DNA of 64,000 nucleotides from Streptomyces sp. NBC_01217 (GCF_035994185.1 NZ_CP108538.1:7815501-7879500), one strand, 5' to 3'. Numbered from the stretch's first letter, positions 16,374 to 25,500 are shown. Numbers and translations: made by a program. Notes: generated by a model from the sequence alone, not told the origin.

Positions 16374-17933
16374 ATGAGCATCAGCACGCCCACCAGCACG
16401 TCTTACGCCGAACGAGCCGCCGGCCTGGTGGCCAGGGCCGACCAGGACAGATGGGGAAGCGTCCGCCCCTCCCTGTACGAGACGGCCCGTGTCCTCTCCG
16501 CAGCGCCGTGGCTGCCCGGGGAACCACGGCGGATCGAGTACCTGCTGGAACAGCAGGCGCTCGACGGCAGTTGGGGGGAGGGGCCGCTGCCCTACCGGCT
16601 CCTGCCGACGCTCAGCGGGGTGGAGGCAGCACTGGCGGTCCTGCGAAGGGGCACCACGACCGCGGAGGTCACCGGCCGGCTCACGACCGCGGTGGACAGA
16701 GGTCTCGACGTATTGCGGTCACTGCCACCGGTGTTGCCGTGGCCGGACACGGCTGCAGCAGAAATACTCGTTCCCAGTCTGGTAGCCAAGATCAACGAGA
16801 AGCTGGGCTCCCTGACCACCGGCGAGGACATGCCGGGTTCCGTCGGCCGCCCGCTGCCGGTTCCGGGCGGCTTCGACGGGTCGGCACCTGCCTACGTGGC
16901 CAGACGGTACGAGTCGGCGGGCAGCCTGCCCGTCAAGTTTCACCACACGTTCGAAGGCATAGACGAGTACATACCGCCGGATCTCGTCCCTGACGTCGAA
17001 GGCCTGCTGGGCAGTTCGCCGGCTGCCACCGCGGCACGGGCAGCACGGTCACCCGCTGCTACCGCTCGGGCCGTCGCCGACCTCACTGCGGTGGCGCAGC
17101 GCTACGACGGTCTCTTCCCCGAGGCCGCGCCTTTCCGCGTGGTCGAACGGCTGTGGGTCGCCGTCGCGCTGGCGCGCGCCCAGCTGCCCGCTGCCGCTCT
17201 TCCCACTGTCCGCGGGTGGGCCGGGGAGATCTACGATCCTGAAGGCGTGCGCGGTGCGCCCGGCCTCATGACCGATGCCGACGACACCGCCATGGCGGTA
17301 CTGGTCGCCTCGCTCGTCGGCCTGCCGCACGACCCGGCACCGCTCGACCTGTTCCACAACGGCAGCCACTACGACTGCTACATCGGCGAGGACACCGGAT
17401 CGGTCACCGCGAACGCCCACGCCCTGCAAGCCCTCGTGAGCCACCTGCGGCACCGCCCGACGGCATACGACACCTACGGCCCCCGCGCGGCGAAGCTGCG
17501 CGACTGGCTGACCGGCCAGCAGCAGCCCGAAGGGCACTGGACCGACAAATGGCATGCCTCCCCCTACTACGCCACCGAGCGGAGCGTCACCGCACTCGCG
17601 CAGTACGGCGGCCACCACGCCTCCAAAGCCGTCCAGAGGGCCGCCGAGTGGACAACCGACACCCAGCGCGCCGACGGCTCCTGGGGCGTGTGGGGCGGCA
17701 CGGTCGAAGAGACCGCATACGCCGTCAAGATCCTGCTGAGCGCGGCCACACCCACACCGCAGCCGCAGCACACCCGGGCCCTGGACCGAGCCGAGACATA
17801 CCTGCGCGCCGCCTCGCACCCCAGCCACCAGCACCCCGCCCTGTGGCATGACAAAACCCTGTACGCGCCCACGGCAGTGATCGAAGCGGAAGTGCTCGCT
17901 GCGAGGGAGAGGCTGCGCACCCGTCGTAGCTGA
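16374..17933 (+). CDS. Class II diterpene cyclase (copalyl-diphosphate-synthase-like)
   Basis: The 519-residue protein is of the bacterial class II type, with betagamma alpha-barrel repeats such as QQALDGSWGEGPLPYRLLP and QQQPEGHWTDKWHASPYYA. The protonating DxDD motif is D301-A-D-D304 (LMTDADDTAMAVL). No class I DDxxD motif is present, so it cyclises GGPP to a bicyclic diphosphate (labdadienyl/copalyl type) without ionising the diphosphate. ATG 16374 follows GAGGAGGAAG at good spacing. Counterpart of CldB in cyslabdan biosynthesis. Stereochemistry cannot be predicted. Confidence 0.9.
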   Translation: MSISTPTSTSYAERAAGLVARADQDRWGSVRPSLYETARVLSAAPWLPGEPRRIEYLLEQQALDGSWGEGPLPYRLLPTLSGVEAALAVLRRGTTTAEVTGRLTTAVDRGLDVLRSLPPVLPWPDTAAAEILVPSLVAKINEKLGSLTTGEDMPGSVGRPLPVPGGFDGSAPAYVARRYESAGSLPVKFHHTFEGIDEYIPPDLVPDVEGLLGSSPAATAARAARSPAATARAVADLTAVAQRYDGLFPEAAPFRVVERLWVAVALARAQLPAAALPTVRGWAGEIYDPEGVRGAPGLMTDADDTAMAVLVASLVGLPHDPAPLDLFHNGSHYDCYIGEDTGSVTANAHALQALVSHLRHRPTAYDTYGPRAAKLRDWLTGQQQPEGHWTDKWHASPYYATERSVTALAQYGGHHASKAVQRAAEWTTDTQRADGSWGVWGGTVEETAYAVKILLSAATPTPQPQHTRALDRAETYLRAASHPSHQHPALWHDKTLYAPTAVIEAEVLAARERLRTRRS

Positions 17934-17993
17934 GCAGACCGTCATCGCGCCCAGGGACCGCACAAACCACAAGCGAGGGAAAGGGACAGGCAC

Positions 17994-19358
17994 ATGACTG
18001 CCGACCTACGTATTGCGCCGATCGCCCCCGGGCGGATACCGCTCATCGGGCACGTCTCGCCTCTGCTCAGGGACCGCCTGGCCTATGTCCAACGCCTGCG
18101 CACCTACGGGCCGATCGTGCGACTCGTCATCGGCCCGAAGAAGACGATCACCGTGATCAACTCGTTCGAGCTGCTCCAGGAGATGCTCACCCGCAAGTCC
18201 GACCACTTCAACAAGGGACTGCTCTTCGACAAACTCAAGATCTTCGGCGGAGACCCCCTGCCGGTCGCTGAAGGCAAACCGCACCTGAAGCGGCGCCGTC
18301 TGATGCAACCCGCCCTGCATCGTGAACACGTCAAGGGTTACATTGAGACCATGCGGGCCACGGCGGAACCCTCGGTCTCGGCCTGGCGCGATCAGGAAGT
18401 CCTCCACGTGTCCAACGAGATGCAGCTCATGGCCCAGGGGGTCGTCATGGCGGCGCTCTTCTCCTCGAATCCTGAGCGCGGGGCGGCGCAGACGATCCTC
18501 GACAGCGTCGACACGGTCTTCAAGGCGGCCCTCATGCACGCCATGGTGCCCGTCTCCGCACTGGAGCGACTGCCAACCCCCGGCAACCGCAGGGCCCGGG
18601 CCGCCAACGCCGTCCTGCACAAGACCATCGCGGACATCATCGCCGACCACCGGGCGAGCCCTGACGCGTACGACGACCTGATCTCGCTCCTCATGACCGT
18701 CCAGGACGGGACCGGCGGAATCCTGAGCGACGAGGAGATCACGGCGGAGATCACCGCCCTGCTCGCCGCCGGCTCCGAGACCACCGCGGTCACCCTCGCA
18801 TGGCTGTTCCATGAGATCGCCCGCAACCCGGAGCTGGAGCGCAGGCTCCACGAAGAAGTGGACACCGTGCTCGCCGGAGACGAGCTCGCCGCCGAACACA
18901 TACCCCGGCTCGCCTTCACCCGCAGGCTCATCGACGAGACCCTGCGCCTGCACAACCCCGCCTGGATCCTGACCCGACGGACCATCTCACCCGTGCAGCT
19001 CGGGCAGTTCAGCCTGCCTGTGGGGACAGACGTGATGTGGAGCCCGTACGCGATGCACAGAGATCCGGACCTGTACCCCGACCCGCTGCGTTTCGACCCC
19101 GACCGCTGGCTCCCCGAGCGTCCTCAGCCACCCAGGGGAGCTTTCATTCCATTCGGGGTCGGAAAGCGGATGTGCATCGGAGATCAGTTCTCCCTGATGG
19201 AAGCCGTCGTCATTACGGCGCTCATTGCGTCACGCTGGCGGCTGAGGCCGGTACCCGGCGCAACCGTCCGGCCGGTGCCGGAGATCACTGTGCATCCCTC
19301 GTCCCTCGACATGATCGCCGAGCCCAGAAAGCATGCGGTCGCGGAGAGCACGGTATGA
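17994..19358 (+). CDS. Cytochrome P450, diterpenoid tailoring
   Basis: The 454-residue soluble P450 has all canonical motifs: I-helix LLAAGSETTAVTL, K-helix ETLR (LIDETLRLHNPAWILTRR) and the heme loop FGVGKRMCIG with Cys394. It sits between the class II and class I diterpene synthases on one strand, like CldC in the cyslabdan set, so a labdane hydroxylation is the likely role. RBS GAGGGAAAGGGAC precedes ATG 17994. Its stop overlaps the next start (ATGA). It contrasts with the degenerate P450 of the conservon. Confidence 0.92.
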   Translation: MTADLRIAPIAPGRIPLIGHVSPLLRDRLAYVQRLRTYGPIVRLVIGPKKTITVINSFELLQEMLTRKSDHFNKGLLFDKLKIFGGDPLPVAEGKPHLKRRRLMQPALHREHVKGYIETMRATAEPSVSAWRDQEVLHVSNEMQLMAQGVVMAALFSSNPERGAAQTILDSVDTVFKAALMHAMVPVSALERLPTPGNRRARAANAVLHKTIADIIADHRASPDAYDDLISLLMTVQDGTGGILSDEEITAEITALLAAGSETTAVTLAWLFHEIARNPELERRLHEEVDTVLAGDELAAEHIPRLAFTRRLIDETLRLHNPAWILTRRTISPVQLGQFSLPVGTDVMWSPYAMHRDPDLYPDPLRFDPDRWLPERPQPPRGAFIPFGVGKRMCIGDQFSLMEAVVITALIASRWRLRPVPGATVRPVPEITVHPSSLDMIAEPRKHAVAESTV

Positions 19359-20335
19359 ACGACTCCTCCCGCGCTTCGGCTCCTTGGCCCACTGCCCCCC
19401 TCCCGATGCCAGACCTCCGAGACTCCTTTCCCGGTCCCTTCTCAACCAGCCCGCATGCCGAAGCCATCGAGCAGCACACCGCCGACTGGCTCCACGGCTT
19501 CCCCCTGGTCCGCTCACCGAGCGAGCTGAAGACCCTCTGCAACATCACGGCCCAGGGGGTGGCCCGCGTCCTCCCGGCGGCCGACCGGGACGGCGTCTTC
19601 CTCTGTGCCGACCTCTTCCTGTGGCTCACCGCGTTCGACGACACACACGGCGAGACCGAAGGAGCCCGTGACACCGCGCGACTGGTCCGCCGCATCAGTC
19701 AATGTGTCCACCTCCTCGCCGGCCATGACGAGCCGGCAGGCGAGGCCGGCGTCTACACCGCTGCGCTTGGGGACCTCCTTGGCCGGTTCCGGGAACGGGC
19801 CACGCCCACGCAGTACCTGCGGCTCACCGCGCACCTGCGTGACAACCTTTTCGGCATCCTCTGGGAGGCCCATCACCTCGACAGGCCCGACGAGGTCACC
19901 CTGAGCGACTATTGCGCGATGCGCCCGCACACCGTCTTCGTCCGGACCGTCATGGCGACCGCGGAAGTCATGCTCGGATACGAACTCACCGAGGATCAGC
20001 GAGCCTCGGCAGCAGTGCGGGAACTGGAGAAGGCCGTTGCCGACCTTGCCGGGTGGATCAACGACCTTGCCTCGTACGCGAAGGAGGCAGATCGCGGTGG
20101 CCCGACTCCTCTGAGCCTGCCGGCACTGCTGATCCGACACCGCGAGTGCGACCTCGAAGGGGCGTTCCGCCTGGCCTCCCGCATGTGTGAAGACCAAGCC
20201 TCCACCGCACGCCTTCGAATCACCGAACTCGCTGCCGACAGCAAGAACGCACTCGGGGATCACGCTCACGCCGTGGAAGCCGTAGCAGCCTCCTACGTGT
20301 GGCACATAGGGCACGCCCGCTACGGGCATCACTGA
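19355..20335 (+). CDS. Class I terpene synthase (probable diterpene synthase)
   Basis: The 326-residue single-domain class I synthase carries a metal-binding aspartate motif D95-D-T-H-G-E (FDDTHGETEG) and the NSE triad N236-D-L-x-S240-x-x-K-E244 (INDLASYAKE). The C-terminal Tyr/His-rich YVWHIGHARYGHH fits the family end. It would ionise the bicyclic diphosphate made by the class II cyclase to give a labdatriene or a cyclised product, as CldD does. The start overlaps the P450 stop by 4 nt, so this is the last gene of the cassette. Confidence 0.9.
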   Translation: MNDSSRASAPWPTAPLPMPDLRDSFPGPFSTSPHAEAIEQHTADWLHGFPLVRSPSELKTLCNITAQGVARVLPAADRDGVFLCADLFLWLTAFDDTHGETEGARDTARLVRRISQCVHLLAGHDEPAGEAGVYTAALGDLLGRFRERATPTQYLRLTAHLRDNLFGILWEAHHLDRPDEVTLSDYCAMRPHTVFVRTVMATAEVMLGYELTEDQRASAAVRELEKAVADLAGWINDLASYAKEADRGGPTPLSLPALLIRHRECDLEGAFRLASRMCEDQASTARLRITELAADSKNALGDHAHAVEAVAASYVWHIGHARYGHH

Positions 20336-20475
20336 CTTCGGCTCGTCGGAGTGATCTCTGCAGAAGTTCCTTACGCTGCGGGGGTGTTGGCTGCATTCCG
20401 TGGTGTGTGCCGTATGGGGATGGTGACGGGCCGGCCGCCGTGGGACGATCCGAAACGGTCGGCGAACCGGGCATG

Positions 20476-20500
20476 GTTCGAATCCTTGGCTGCGCGCAGA
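20476..20500 (+). other. tRNA 3'-end-like sequence (possible attachment-site relic)
   Basis: GGTTCGAATCC sits in a T-arm-like context (CATGG/CCTTG stem with one mismatch), followed by seven acceptor-like bases and then directly by a strong terminator, as after real Streptomyces tRNA genes. No matching 5' half exists upstream, so there is no intact tRNA. It may be the copy of a tRNA end left by an integrated element, or a coincidence. Confidence 0.3.
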
Positions 20501-20505
20501 CAGGG

Positions 20506-20543
20506 AAAGGGCCCCTCGTGAACGCCAATTCGAGGGGCCCTTT
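20506..20543. terminator. Perfect 13-bp-stem terminator between convergent genes
   Basis: AAAGGGCCCCTCG (20506-20518) pairs with CGAGGGGCCCTTT (20531-20543) over a 12-base loop, with A and T runs at the two edges. It can stop transcripts from the diterpene cassette and from the opposing phospholipase gene. Confidence 0.88.
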
Positions 20544-20581
20544 CTCGCGCGCTTGCGTACTTCGGCGGGGTCGCGGAAGCG

Positions 20582-21070
20582 TCAGGCGACGGACTTGGTG
20601 CCGTCCACCGCCGACGAGAAGCCGAAGATGTCCACCGCGTGGTAGTACGTCCAGGCCGTCGCGTCGCAGGATGCCTTCGTGGCACCGGAGTAGTTGTTGC
20701 ACACGCGCTTCAGGTCTTCGTACAGGGCGGAGTCCAGCCGTGACTTGTTCGCGCTGAAGGTGCCCGCCTGCTTGTAGTTGCGGTAGCCGAAGTCGTGGCG
20801 GGCACAGGCTGTCTGGAAGGGGAAGCCGAAGGGGTTGTCGGGCGAGCTGGAGCAGTAGTCCGTGGACCAGTCGAAGGCGTAGGCGGACCAGGCGCCCTGG
20901 TTGGCCCGTGCGGCGACCCAGGCGTTGTAACTGGTCGCGCTGGTCTGGGTCCAGCTACTGAGGACCTGGGGCTTGTCGGCGGGGGCCGCGCTGGCCTGAC
21001 CTGCCGTCAATAGAGCTGCGGGGAGGGTGAGTACGACTGCGACGAGCGGAAGTGCCAGACGACTGCGCAT
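20582..21070 (-). CDS. Secreted prokaryotic phospholipase A2
   Basis: The 162-residue secreted enzyme hydrolyses the sn-2 ester of phospholipids. ATG 21070 follows CCGGAGG. The signal peptide is RLALPLVAVVLTLPAALLTA with cleavage near ASAAPA. The mature part has the catalytic block CARHDFGYRNYK (His-Asp) and four Cys (DYCSSS, TACARH, RVCNN, ASCDA) that form two disulfides, as in the Streptomyces violaceoruber enzyme. The Ca-binding Asp before YC is present. It is a monocistronic gene, convergent with the diterpene cassette. Confidence 0.92.
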   Translation of the reverse strand: MRSRLALPLVAVVLTLPAALLTAGQASAAPADKPQVLSSWTQTSATSYNAWVAARANQGAWSAYAFDWSTDYCSSSPDNPFGFPFQTACARHDFGYRNYKQAGTFSANKSRLDSALYEDLKRVCNNYSGATKASCDATAWTYYHAVDIFGFSSAVDGTKSVA

Positions 21071-21461
21071 GCGGATAGCCTCCGGATTAGGGCAGTGGGG
21101 TACCCCGTGCCCGGTGGCACGGAGCGCCATCAGGGTGACGGCCTGTGCTGTCGTACGGGTCTACGCGCGGTGACTCGCTGCGGAAGGCTCCCCCAAGTCC
21201 CGGGGTCACCATGCGTCCCATGTGGAACGCACACGCAACCAGCCCTAGTTGGCCACAATCGGAGGCATCGGTTCACACGGGATTTCCGCCCGCAGCACGG
21301 TGGGTTCGCCGGCCGGGCCGGACAGCGTGGGTCTGCCGTCCGGTACGGAGACCTGGTCGGCAAGACCCGTAAGAGACCACTCCCGCCGGTCCCTGCGACT
21401 GCCTTCTCCCGGCCGGTCCTTCCCGCACGTTCACCCTGATGAACCCGCATCCCCCGTGCGG
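21071..21461. other. Intergenic region, no gene found
   Basis: About 390 bp between the phospholipase start and the lysR stop. Open frames on either strand look like out-of-phase noise. It should contain the phospholipase promoter; no clear operator or hairpin was seen. Confidence 0.5.
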
Positions 21462-22412
21462 TTACCAGGCGCGTCCCGCCTCGATCAGCGCATCCCGGAC
21501 CCGGGTGACGTCGGGGTTGTCGGGGCGGCCGGGGCGTTGGACGAGGTAGCCGGTGTTGATGGGCGGGTCGTCCGGTTCGTGCAGGGACACGAGGGCGCCG
21601 GAGGCCAGTCCGTCCTGGCAGAGGTAGCGCGGCAGGACGGTGAAGCCGGCCCCGGCGGCGACCATGGCGAGGACGCCGCGCAGGTCGGGGACGGTGACGG
21701 CGGCGGGGCAGGACAGCCGGGTGCCGAAGACGTGGCGCCAGTAGCGGCGGGCGATGGGCAGGTCTTCCGCGTAGCTGATCAGGGGGACGGTGTGCAGTAC
21801 GGACGGCCCTTCCACGGCCAGCCGCTCCTTGACGCGGTCGGCCCAGGAGGGGGCAGCGACCAGGACGAACTCCTCGTCCATCAGCGGTACGGAGGTGAGG
21901 GCCCGCCCGCGAGGCCGGAAGGTGGCGATGACCAGGTCGTGGCGTCCGGCGCGCAGTTCGTCGAGGAGCGGGTCGGTCAGGCCCGGGGTCACCCGCAGCC
22001 GTACGCCGGTGGCGGTCAGCGGGGCGAGGGACGGCAGAACGCGGGTGCAGAGCAGCTCGGCGGGGCCCGCCAGATGGACGGGGGCGGCCCGCTCGTCGGG
22101 TGCGGTGTCGTGCCCGGTCGCGGCGGCGAGCGCGTCGAGCGGCGCGGCGACGCGGACCGCGAGGTCGTGGGCCACGCTCGTCGGGGCGACGCCGCGCGGG
22201 AGGCGCTCGAAGAGTTCGCGGCCCATCTGCCGCTCCAGGGCGCGGATCTGGGTGGTCACCGTGGGCTGCGAGAGTCCCAGCAGCCCGGCGGCGGCGGTGA
22301 ACGAGCCGGAGCGGTGGACCGCCAGGAAGGTGCGCAGCAGATTCAGGTCCGCCACGGGCGTCGTACCCGGTTGCGTCACGTCGACGGTTCCATTGGGATG
22401 CTTATGGCTCAC
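21462..22412 (-). CDS. LysR family transcriptional regulator
   Basis: The 316-residue protein has the N-terminal LysR winged helix NLLRTFLAVHRSGSFTAAAG with LLGLSQPTVTTQIRALERQM, then a two-lobe effector domain ending in a conserved VLPRYLCQDGLASGALVSL. It has no divergent partner at the usual distance; padR follows upstream on the same strand. The target is unknown. Confidence 0.92.
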   Translation of the reverse strand: MSHKHPNGTVDVTQPGTTPVADLNLLRTFLAVHRSGSFTAAAGLLGLSQPTVTTQIRALERQMGRELFERLPRGVAPTSVAHDLAVRVAAPLDALAAATGHDTAPDERAAPVHLAGPAELLCTRVLPSLAPLTATGVRLRVTPGLTDPLLDELRAGRHDLVIATFRPRGRALTSVPLMDEEFVLVAAPSWADRVKERLAVEGPSVLHTVPLISYAEDLPIARRYWRHVFGTRLSCPAAVTVPDLRGVLAMVAAGAGFTVLPRYLCQDGLASGALVSLHEPDDPPINTGYLVQRPGRPDNPDVTRVRDALIEAGRAW

Positions 22413-22472
22413 GAAGAAACACTACCCATTTCCTATGGCAGGTAGGTGTGGGTGGGTGCGGGTGCGCGGGCC

Positions 22473-23042
22473 TCAGGGAGTGGCGGGGGCGCTGCGCGCC
22501 GTGAGGACGCGCAGCGCTGTCTCGCCCCATCGGATGTTCTCCTCCTCGAACGCGATGCCCCGCAGCAGGGTGAGGTAGGGGCCCACCCGGTCAGCGTGGG
22601 CGAGGTGTTCGTCCTCGGTGCGCCCCTGGAGGAGCCGTTGCCTCAGCCGCTCGTAGCGGGCCAGCTTGGCCCGGGCCCATTCCATGCGCTCGGAGACGTC
22701 CGCGCGTACCGCGGCGATGTCACCCACGTCGGCGCACTGGACCTTCACCAGGAGGCCGTCCCGGATCGCGGCGGGCCGGCCGATCGGCTCGGCGCTGTAG
22801 GCGTGCAGGGCCGCGTACCCCGCCTCGGTGAGTGAGAACAGCCGCTTGTCGGGCCGTCGCTCCTGGCGGATCACCTGGGCGGTGACCAGGCCCTCCCGTT
22901 CCATGCGGTCGAGTTCCCGGTAGAGCTGCTGGGGCGTGGCGGTCCAGAAGTTGGCCACCGAGGCGTCGAAGCCCTTGGCCAGGTCGTAGCCGGACGCCTC
23001 CCCCTCCAGGAGCGCGGCCATCACCGCGTCGCGCAATGCCAT
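22473..23042 (-). CDS. PadR family transcriptional regulator
   Basis: The 189-residue protein starts at ATG 23042. The N-terminal winged helix is ALRDAVMAALLEGEASGYDL followed by WTATPQQLYRELDRMEREGL; the C-terminal half is a long helical dimerisation domain (Vir_act_alpha_C type). It is divergent from the small NTF2-like gene at 23181, with two inverted repeats in the gap that are its likely operators. PadR repressors usually respond to phenolics or drugs and derepress the neighbour. Confidence 0.92.
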   Translation of the reverse strand: MALRDAVMAALLEGEASGYDLAKGFDASVANFWTATPQQLYRELDRMEREGLVTAQVIRQERRPDKRLFSLTEAGYAALHAYSAEPIGRPAAIRDGLLVKVQCADVGDIAAVRADVSERMEWARAKLARYERLRQRLLQGRTEDEHLAHADRVGPYLTLLRGIAFEEENIRWGETALRVLTARSAPATP

Positions 23043-23118
23043 CCCCCCACCGTGGCACTCTCTTGAGTAATGAACAAGTTGCCCATGTCTCCCCGTCGGA
23101 GGCCTGGACAGCACTACC

Positions 23119-23164
23119 GGCGAGTCATAATCTCCGACTCGCCTAGTCAACTTATTGATTAAGT
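23119..23164. promoter_or_regulatory. Two inverted repeats between padR and the NTF2-like gene
   Basis: GGCGAGTC/GACTCGCC (23119-23126 and 23136-23143) is a perfect 8-bp inverted repeat with a 9-bp centre. Seven bases further, ACTTATTGATTAAGT (23150-23164) is a second palindrome, immediately before the ribosome binding site of the downstream gene. A CTTGAGTAATGAACAAG element lies on the padR side near 23062. PadR binding is the natural hypothesis. Confidence 0.5.
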
Positions 23165-23180
23165 GAGTGAGTGAGGATTC

Positions 23181-23573
23181 ATGCATCCGTTCCGCAACGC
23201 AGTCGAGAACCGTGATCCGGACGCCGTGGAGGCGCTGCTCGCCGAGAACGTGGTCTTCACCAGCCCGGTGGCGTTCAAGCCGTACCCGGGCAAGGCGATC
23301 ACCGCCGCGATCCTCCGTGGCGTGATGCGCGTCTTCGAGGACTTCACATACGTACGCGAGATCGCGAACCCGGACGGCCGCGACCACGCCTTCGTCTTCA
23401 CCGCCACCGTCAACGGCAAGCGGATCCACGGCTGCGACTTCCTCCACTTCGACGAGGAGGGGAAGATCGACGACTTCACCGTCATGGTCCGCCCCCTGTC
23501 CGCCGCCATGGCGCTGTCCGAGGCCATGGGCGCCCAGTTCGACCGGATCACCCGGGAGGCGACGGGCGCATGA
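23181..23573 (+). CDS. NTF2-like/SnoaL-fold protein
   Basis: The 130-residue protein has the cone-shaped NTF2 fold pattern: N-terminal helix MHPFRNAVENRDPDAVEALL, then VVFTSPVAFKPYPGK, FEDFTYVREIANPDGRDHAF and GCDFLHFDEEGKIDDFTVMV. Family members are small isomerases, hydrolases or ligand-binding proteins; no catalytic residues can be assigned. It is probably the regulated target of the divergent PadR protein. Confidence 0.8.
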   Translation: MHPFRNAVENRDPDAVEALLAENVVFTSPVAFKPYPGKAITAAILRGVMRVFEDFTYVREIANPDGRDHAFVFTATVNGKRIHGCDFLHFDEEGKIDDFTVMVRPLSAAMALSEAMGAQFDRITREATGA

Positions 23574-23603
23574 GCGACTTCGACGGGGACGTCATCGGGG
23601 CGG

Positions 23604-24299
23604 TCAGGCCAGTTTCTTGAGGACCTCGGCCGCGAGAGGGGCGGAGGAGGAGGGGTTCTGGCCGGTGATCAGGTTGCGGTCGACGACCACGTTCGGGGCC
23701 CACGGCTCGCCGGCCCGGACCTCGACACCGGCCTCGACGAGGCGGGTCTCCAGCAGCCACTTCGCCTTGTCGGCGAAACCGGCCTGGGCCTCCTCGGCGT
23801 CGGTGAAGGCGGCGACCCTGTAGCCGGCGAAGGCGTTCGTTCCGTCGGCGCGTGTGGCGGCGAGGAGAGCGGCCGGGGCGTGGCAGACGACGGCCAGCGG
23901 CTTGCCGGAGTCGAGCGTGTCGATCAGCAGCTTGCCGGAGGTCGCGTCGACGGCGAGGTCCTCCATGGGGCCGTGCCCGCCGGGGTAGAAGACGGCGTCG
24001 TAGTCGTCCGGGTTCACGTCCTCCAGCCGGATCGGGTTCTTGATCTCGGCGATGGAGTCGAGCGTGGCAGTGACCTTGTCGGCGCCCTCCTGGCCTCCGT
24101 TGACCTCCGGGGCGAGGCTGCCCCTGTCGACAGTGGGGACGACGCCGCCCGGGGTGGCGACGACGATCTCGTGGCCCGCGGCCTTGAACGCCTCGTAAGG
24201 GGCGACGGCCTCCTCGGCCCAGAAGCCGGTCGGGTGCTTGGTGCCGTCGGCGAGCGTCCAGTGGTCGACGCCGGTCATCACGAAAAGGATCTTGGACAT
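23604..24299 (-). CDS. DJ-1/PfpI family (Hsp31/HchA-like) protein
   Basis: The 231-residue cytoplasmic protein of the class I glutamine-amidotransferase fold has nucleophile-elbow Cys in LAVVCHAPAALLAA, a conserved Glu in GFWAEEAVAPYEAF and YPGGHGPMEDLA. Related proteins act as glyoxalase III or as protein or nucleotide deglycases under stress. ATG 24299 starts SKILFVMTGVDHW. The adjacent GlxA-type regulator has the same fold in its sensor domain. Confidence 0.9.
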   Translation of the reverse strand: MSKILFVMTGVDHWTLADGTKHPTGFWAEEAVAPYEAFKAAGHEIVVATPGGVVPTVDRGSLAPEVNGGQEGADKVTATLDSIAEIKNPIRLEDVNPDDYDAVFYPGGHGPMEDLAVDATSGKLLIDTLDSGKPLAVVCHAPAALLAATRADGTNAFAGYRVAAFTDAEEAQAGFADKAKWLLETRLVEAGVEVRAGEPWAPNVVVDRNLITGQNPSSSAPLAAEVLKKLA

Positions 24300-24525
24300 G
24301 TGTGTCTCCGAGGGGTGCGGGTTGGCTTCGGGCCCGAGGGACGGTGATCGCACACTCCGGACGCTCTGCGAGCGCTGACGCTGCGGATCCAGATCGTCGG
24401 TGCGGCGATTTCCTCGAACGTAGACCCGTCCCGGACAGGTTTCCAATGAGGAATCCAATGCGTGCCATCGGAACTCCAATGGATCCCCGGGAATAGACAC
24501 GCACTGCTCCGACGTGCGGAAGGAG

Positions 24526-25500
24526 TCAGACGTTCGCTGCCTCGGGGGGCGCCGCCGCCGTCCCGCGGAAGGTGCGCCGGTAGGCCAGCGGGGAGACGCC
24601 GATCGCGGTGTGCATGTGCTGGCGCAGCGAGGCTCCGGTGGCGAAGCCGACCTGTCCGGCGATGTCGTCCACCGCGAGGTCGGTGGACTCCAGCAGATGC
24701 CGGGCCCGGGCCACCCGCTGCTGGATCAGCCAGCGGCCCGGGCTCAGGCCGACCTCCTCGCTGAACCGCCGGGCGAAGGTGCGCAGGCTCATCCGGGCGT
24801 GATCGGCGAGTTCGCCGAGGGTGAGCGGATCGTGAAGGTTCTCCAGCGCCCACTGCCGGGTGGCCGAGGTCCCGTGCGACGTGGCCTCGGGCACGGGCCG
24901 TTCGATGTACTGGGCCTGCCCGCCGTCCCGCCAGGGCGGCACGACGCATGCACGCGCCACCTGGTTGGCGACGGCGGCGCCGTGGTCCTTGCGTACGAGG
25001 TGCAGACAGACGTCCACCCCGGCGGCGGCCCCGGCCGAGGTCAGCACGTCGCCGTCATCGACGAAGAGCACGTCCGGGTCCAGCACGACCTGCGGGAACC
25101 ACGAGCGGAAGGTCTCCGCGAGCGCCCAGTGCGTCGTGGCGGAGCGGCCGTCGAGCAGTCCGGCTCCGGCGAGGACGAACGCGCCGGTGCAGATGGACAC
25201 CAGCCGGGCCCCCGTGGGTACGGACCCGAGCACCTCGGCAACCCCCGCGGGCAGTTCGCGGGAGAGGAGGGAGGTGTCGAAGGGCGGCAGCAGAACCGTG
25301 TCGGCCGTGCGCAACACCTCCGGCCCGTGCTCGACGGTCACCGAGAAGTCGGCGTTGGTACGGACGGGCCGGCCGTCCACCGAACAGGTCAGGACCTCGT
25401 AGAGCCCGGCCGCGGCACCGAACACCCGGCTCGGGATTCCCAGTTCGAAGGGATACACCCCGTCCAGGGCGAGGACGACGACACGATGGAGGTTTCCCAT
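24526..25500 (-). CDS. GlxA family AraC-type regulator with DJ-1/PfpI domain
   Basis: The 324-residue regulator has an N-terminal DJ-1/PfpI-like sensor domain (about 5-170; Cys in LVSICTGAFVLAGAGLLDG) and a C-terminal AraC double helix-turn-helix (NLHDPLTLGELADHARMSLR, then LAVDDIAGQVGFATGASLRQ). It is divergent from the quinone-oxidoreductase gene at 25570 with a 69-bp gap, so control of that gene is likely. Confidence 0.92.
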   Translation of the reverse strand: MGNLHRVVVLALDGVYPFELGIPSRVFGAAAGLYEVLTCSVDGRPVRTNADFSVTVEHGPEVLRTADTVLLPPFDTSLLSRELPAGVAEVLGSVPTGARLVSICTGAFVLAGAGLLDGRSATTHWALAETFRSWFPQVVLDPDVLFVDDGDVLTSAGAAAGVDVCLHLVRKDHGAAVANQVARACVVPPWRDGGQAQYIERPVPEATSHGTSATRQWALENLHDPLTLGELADHARMSLRTFARRFSEEVGLSPGRWLIQQRVARARHLLESTDLAVDDIAGQVGFATGASLRQHMHTAIGVSPLAYRRTFRGTAAAPPEAANV

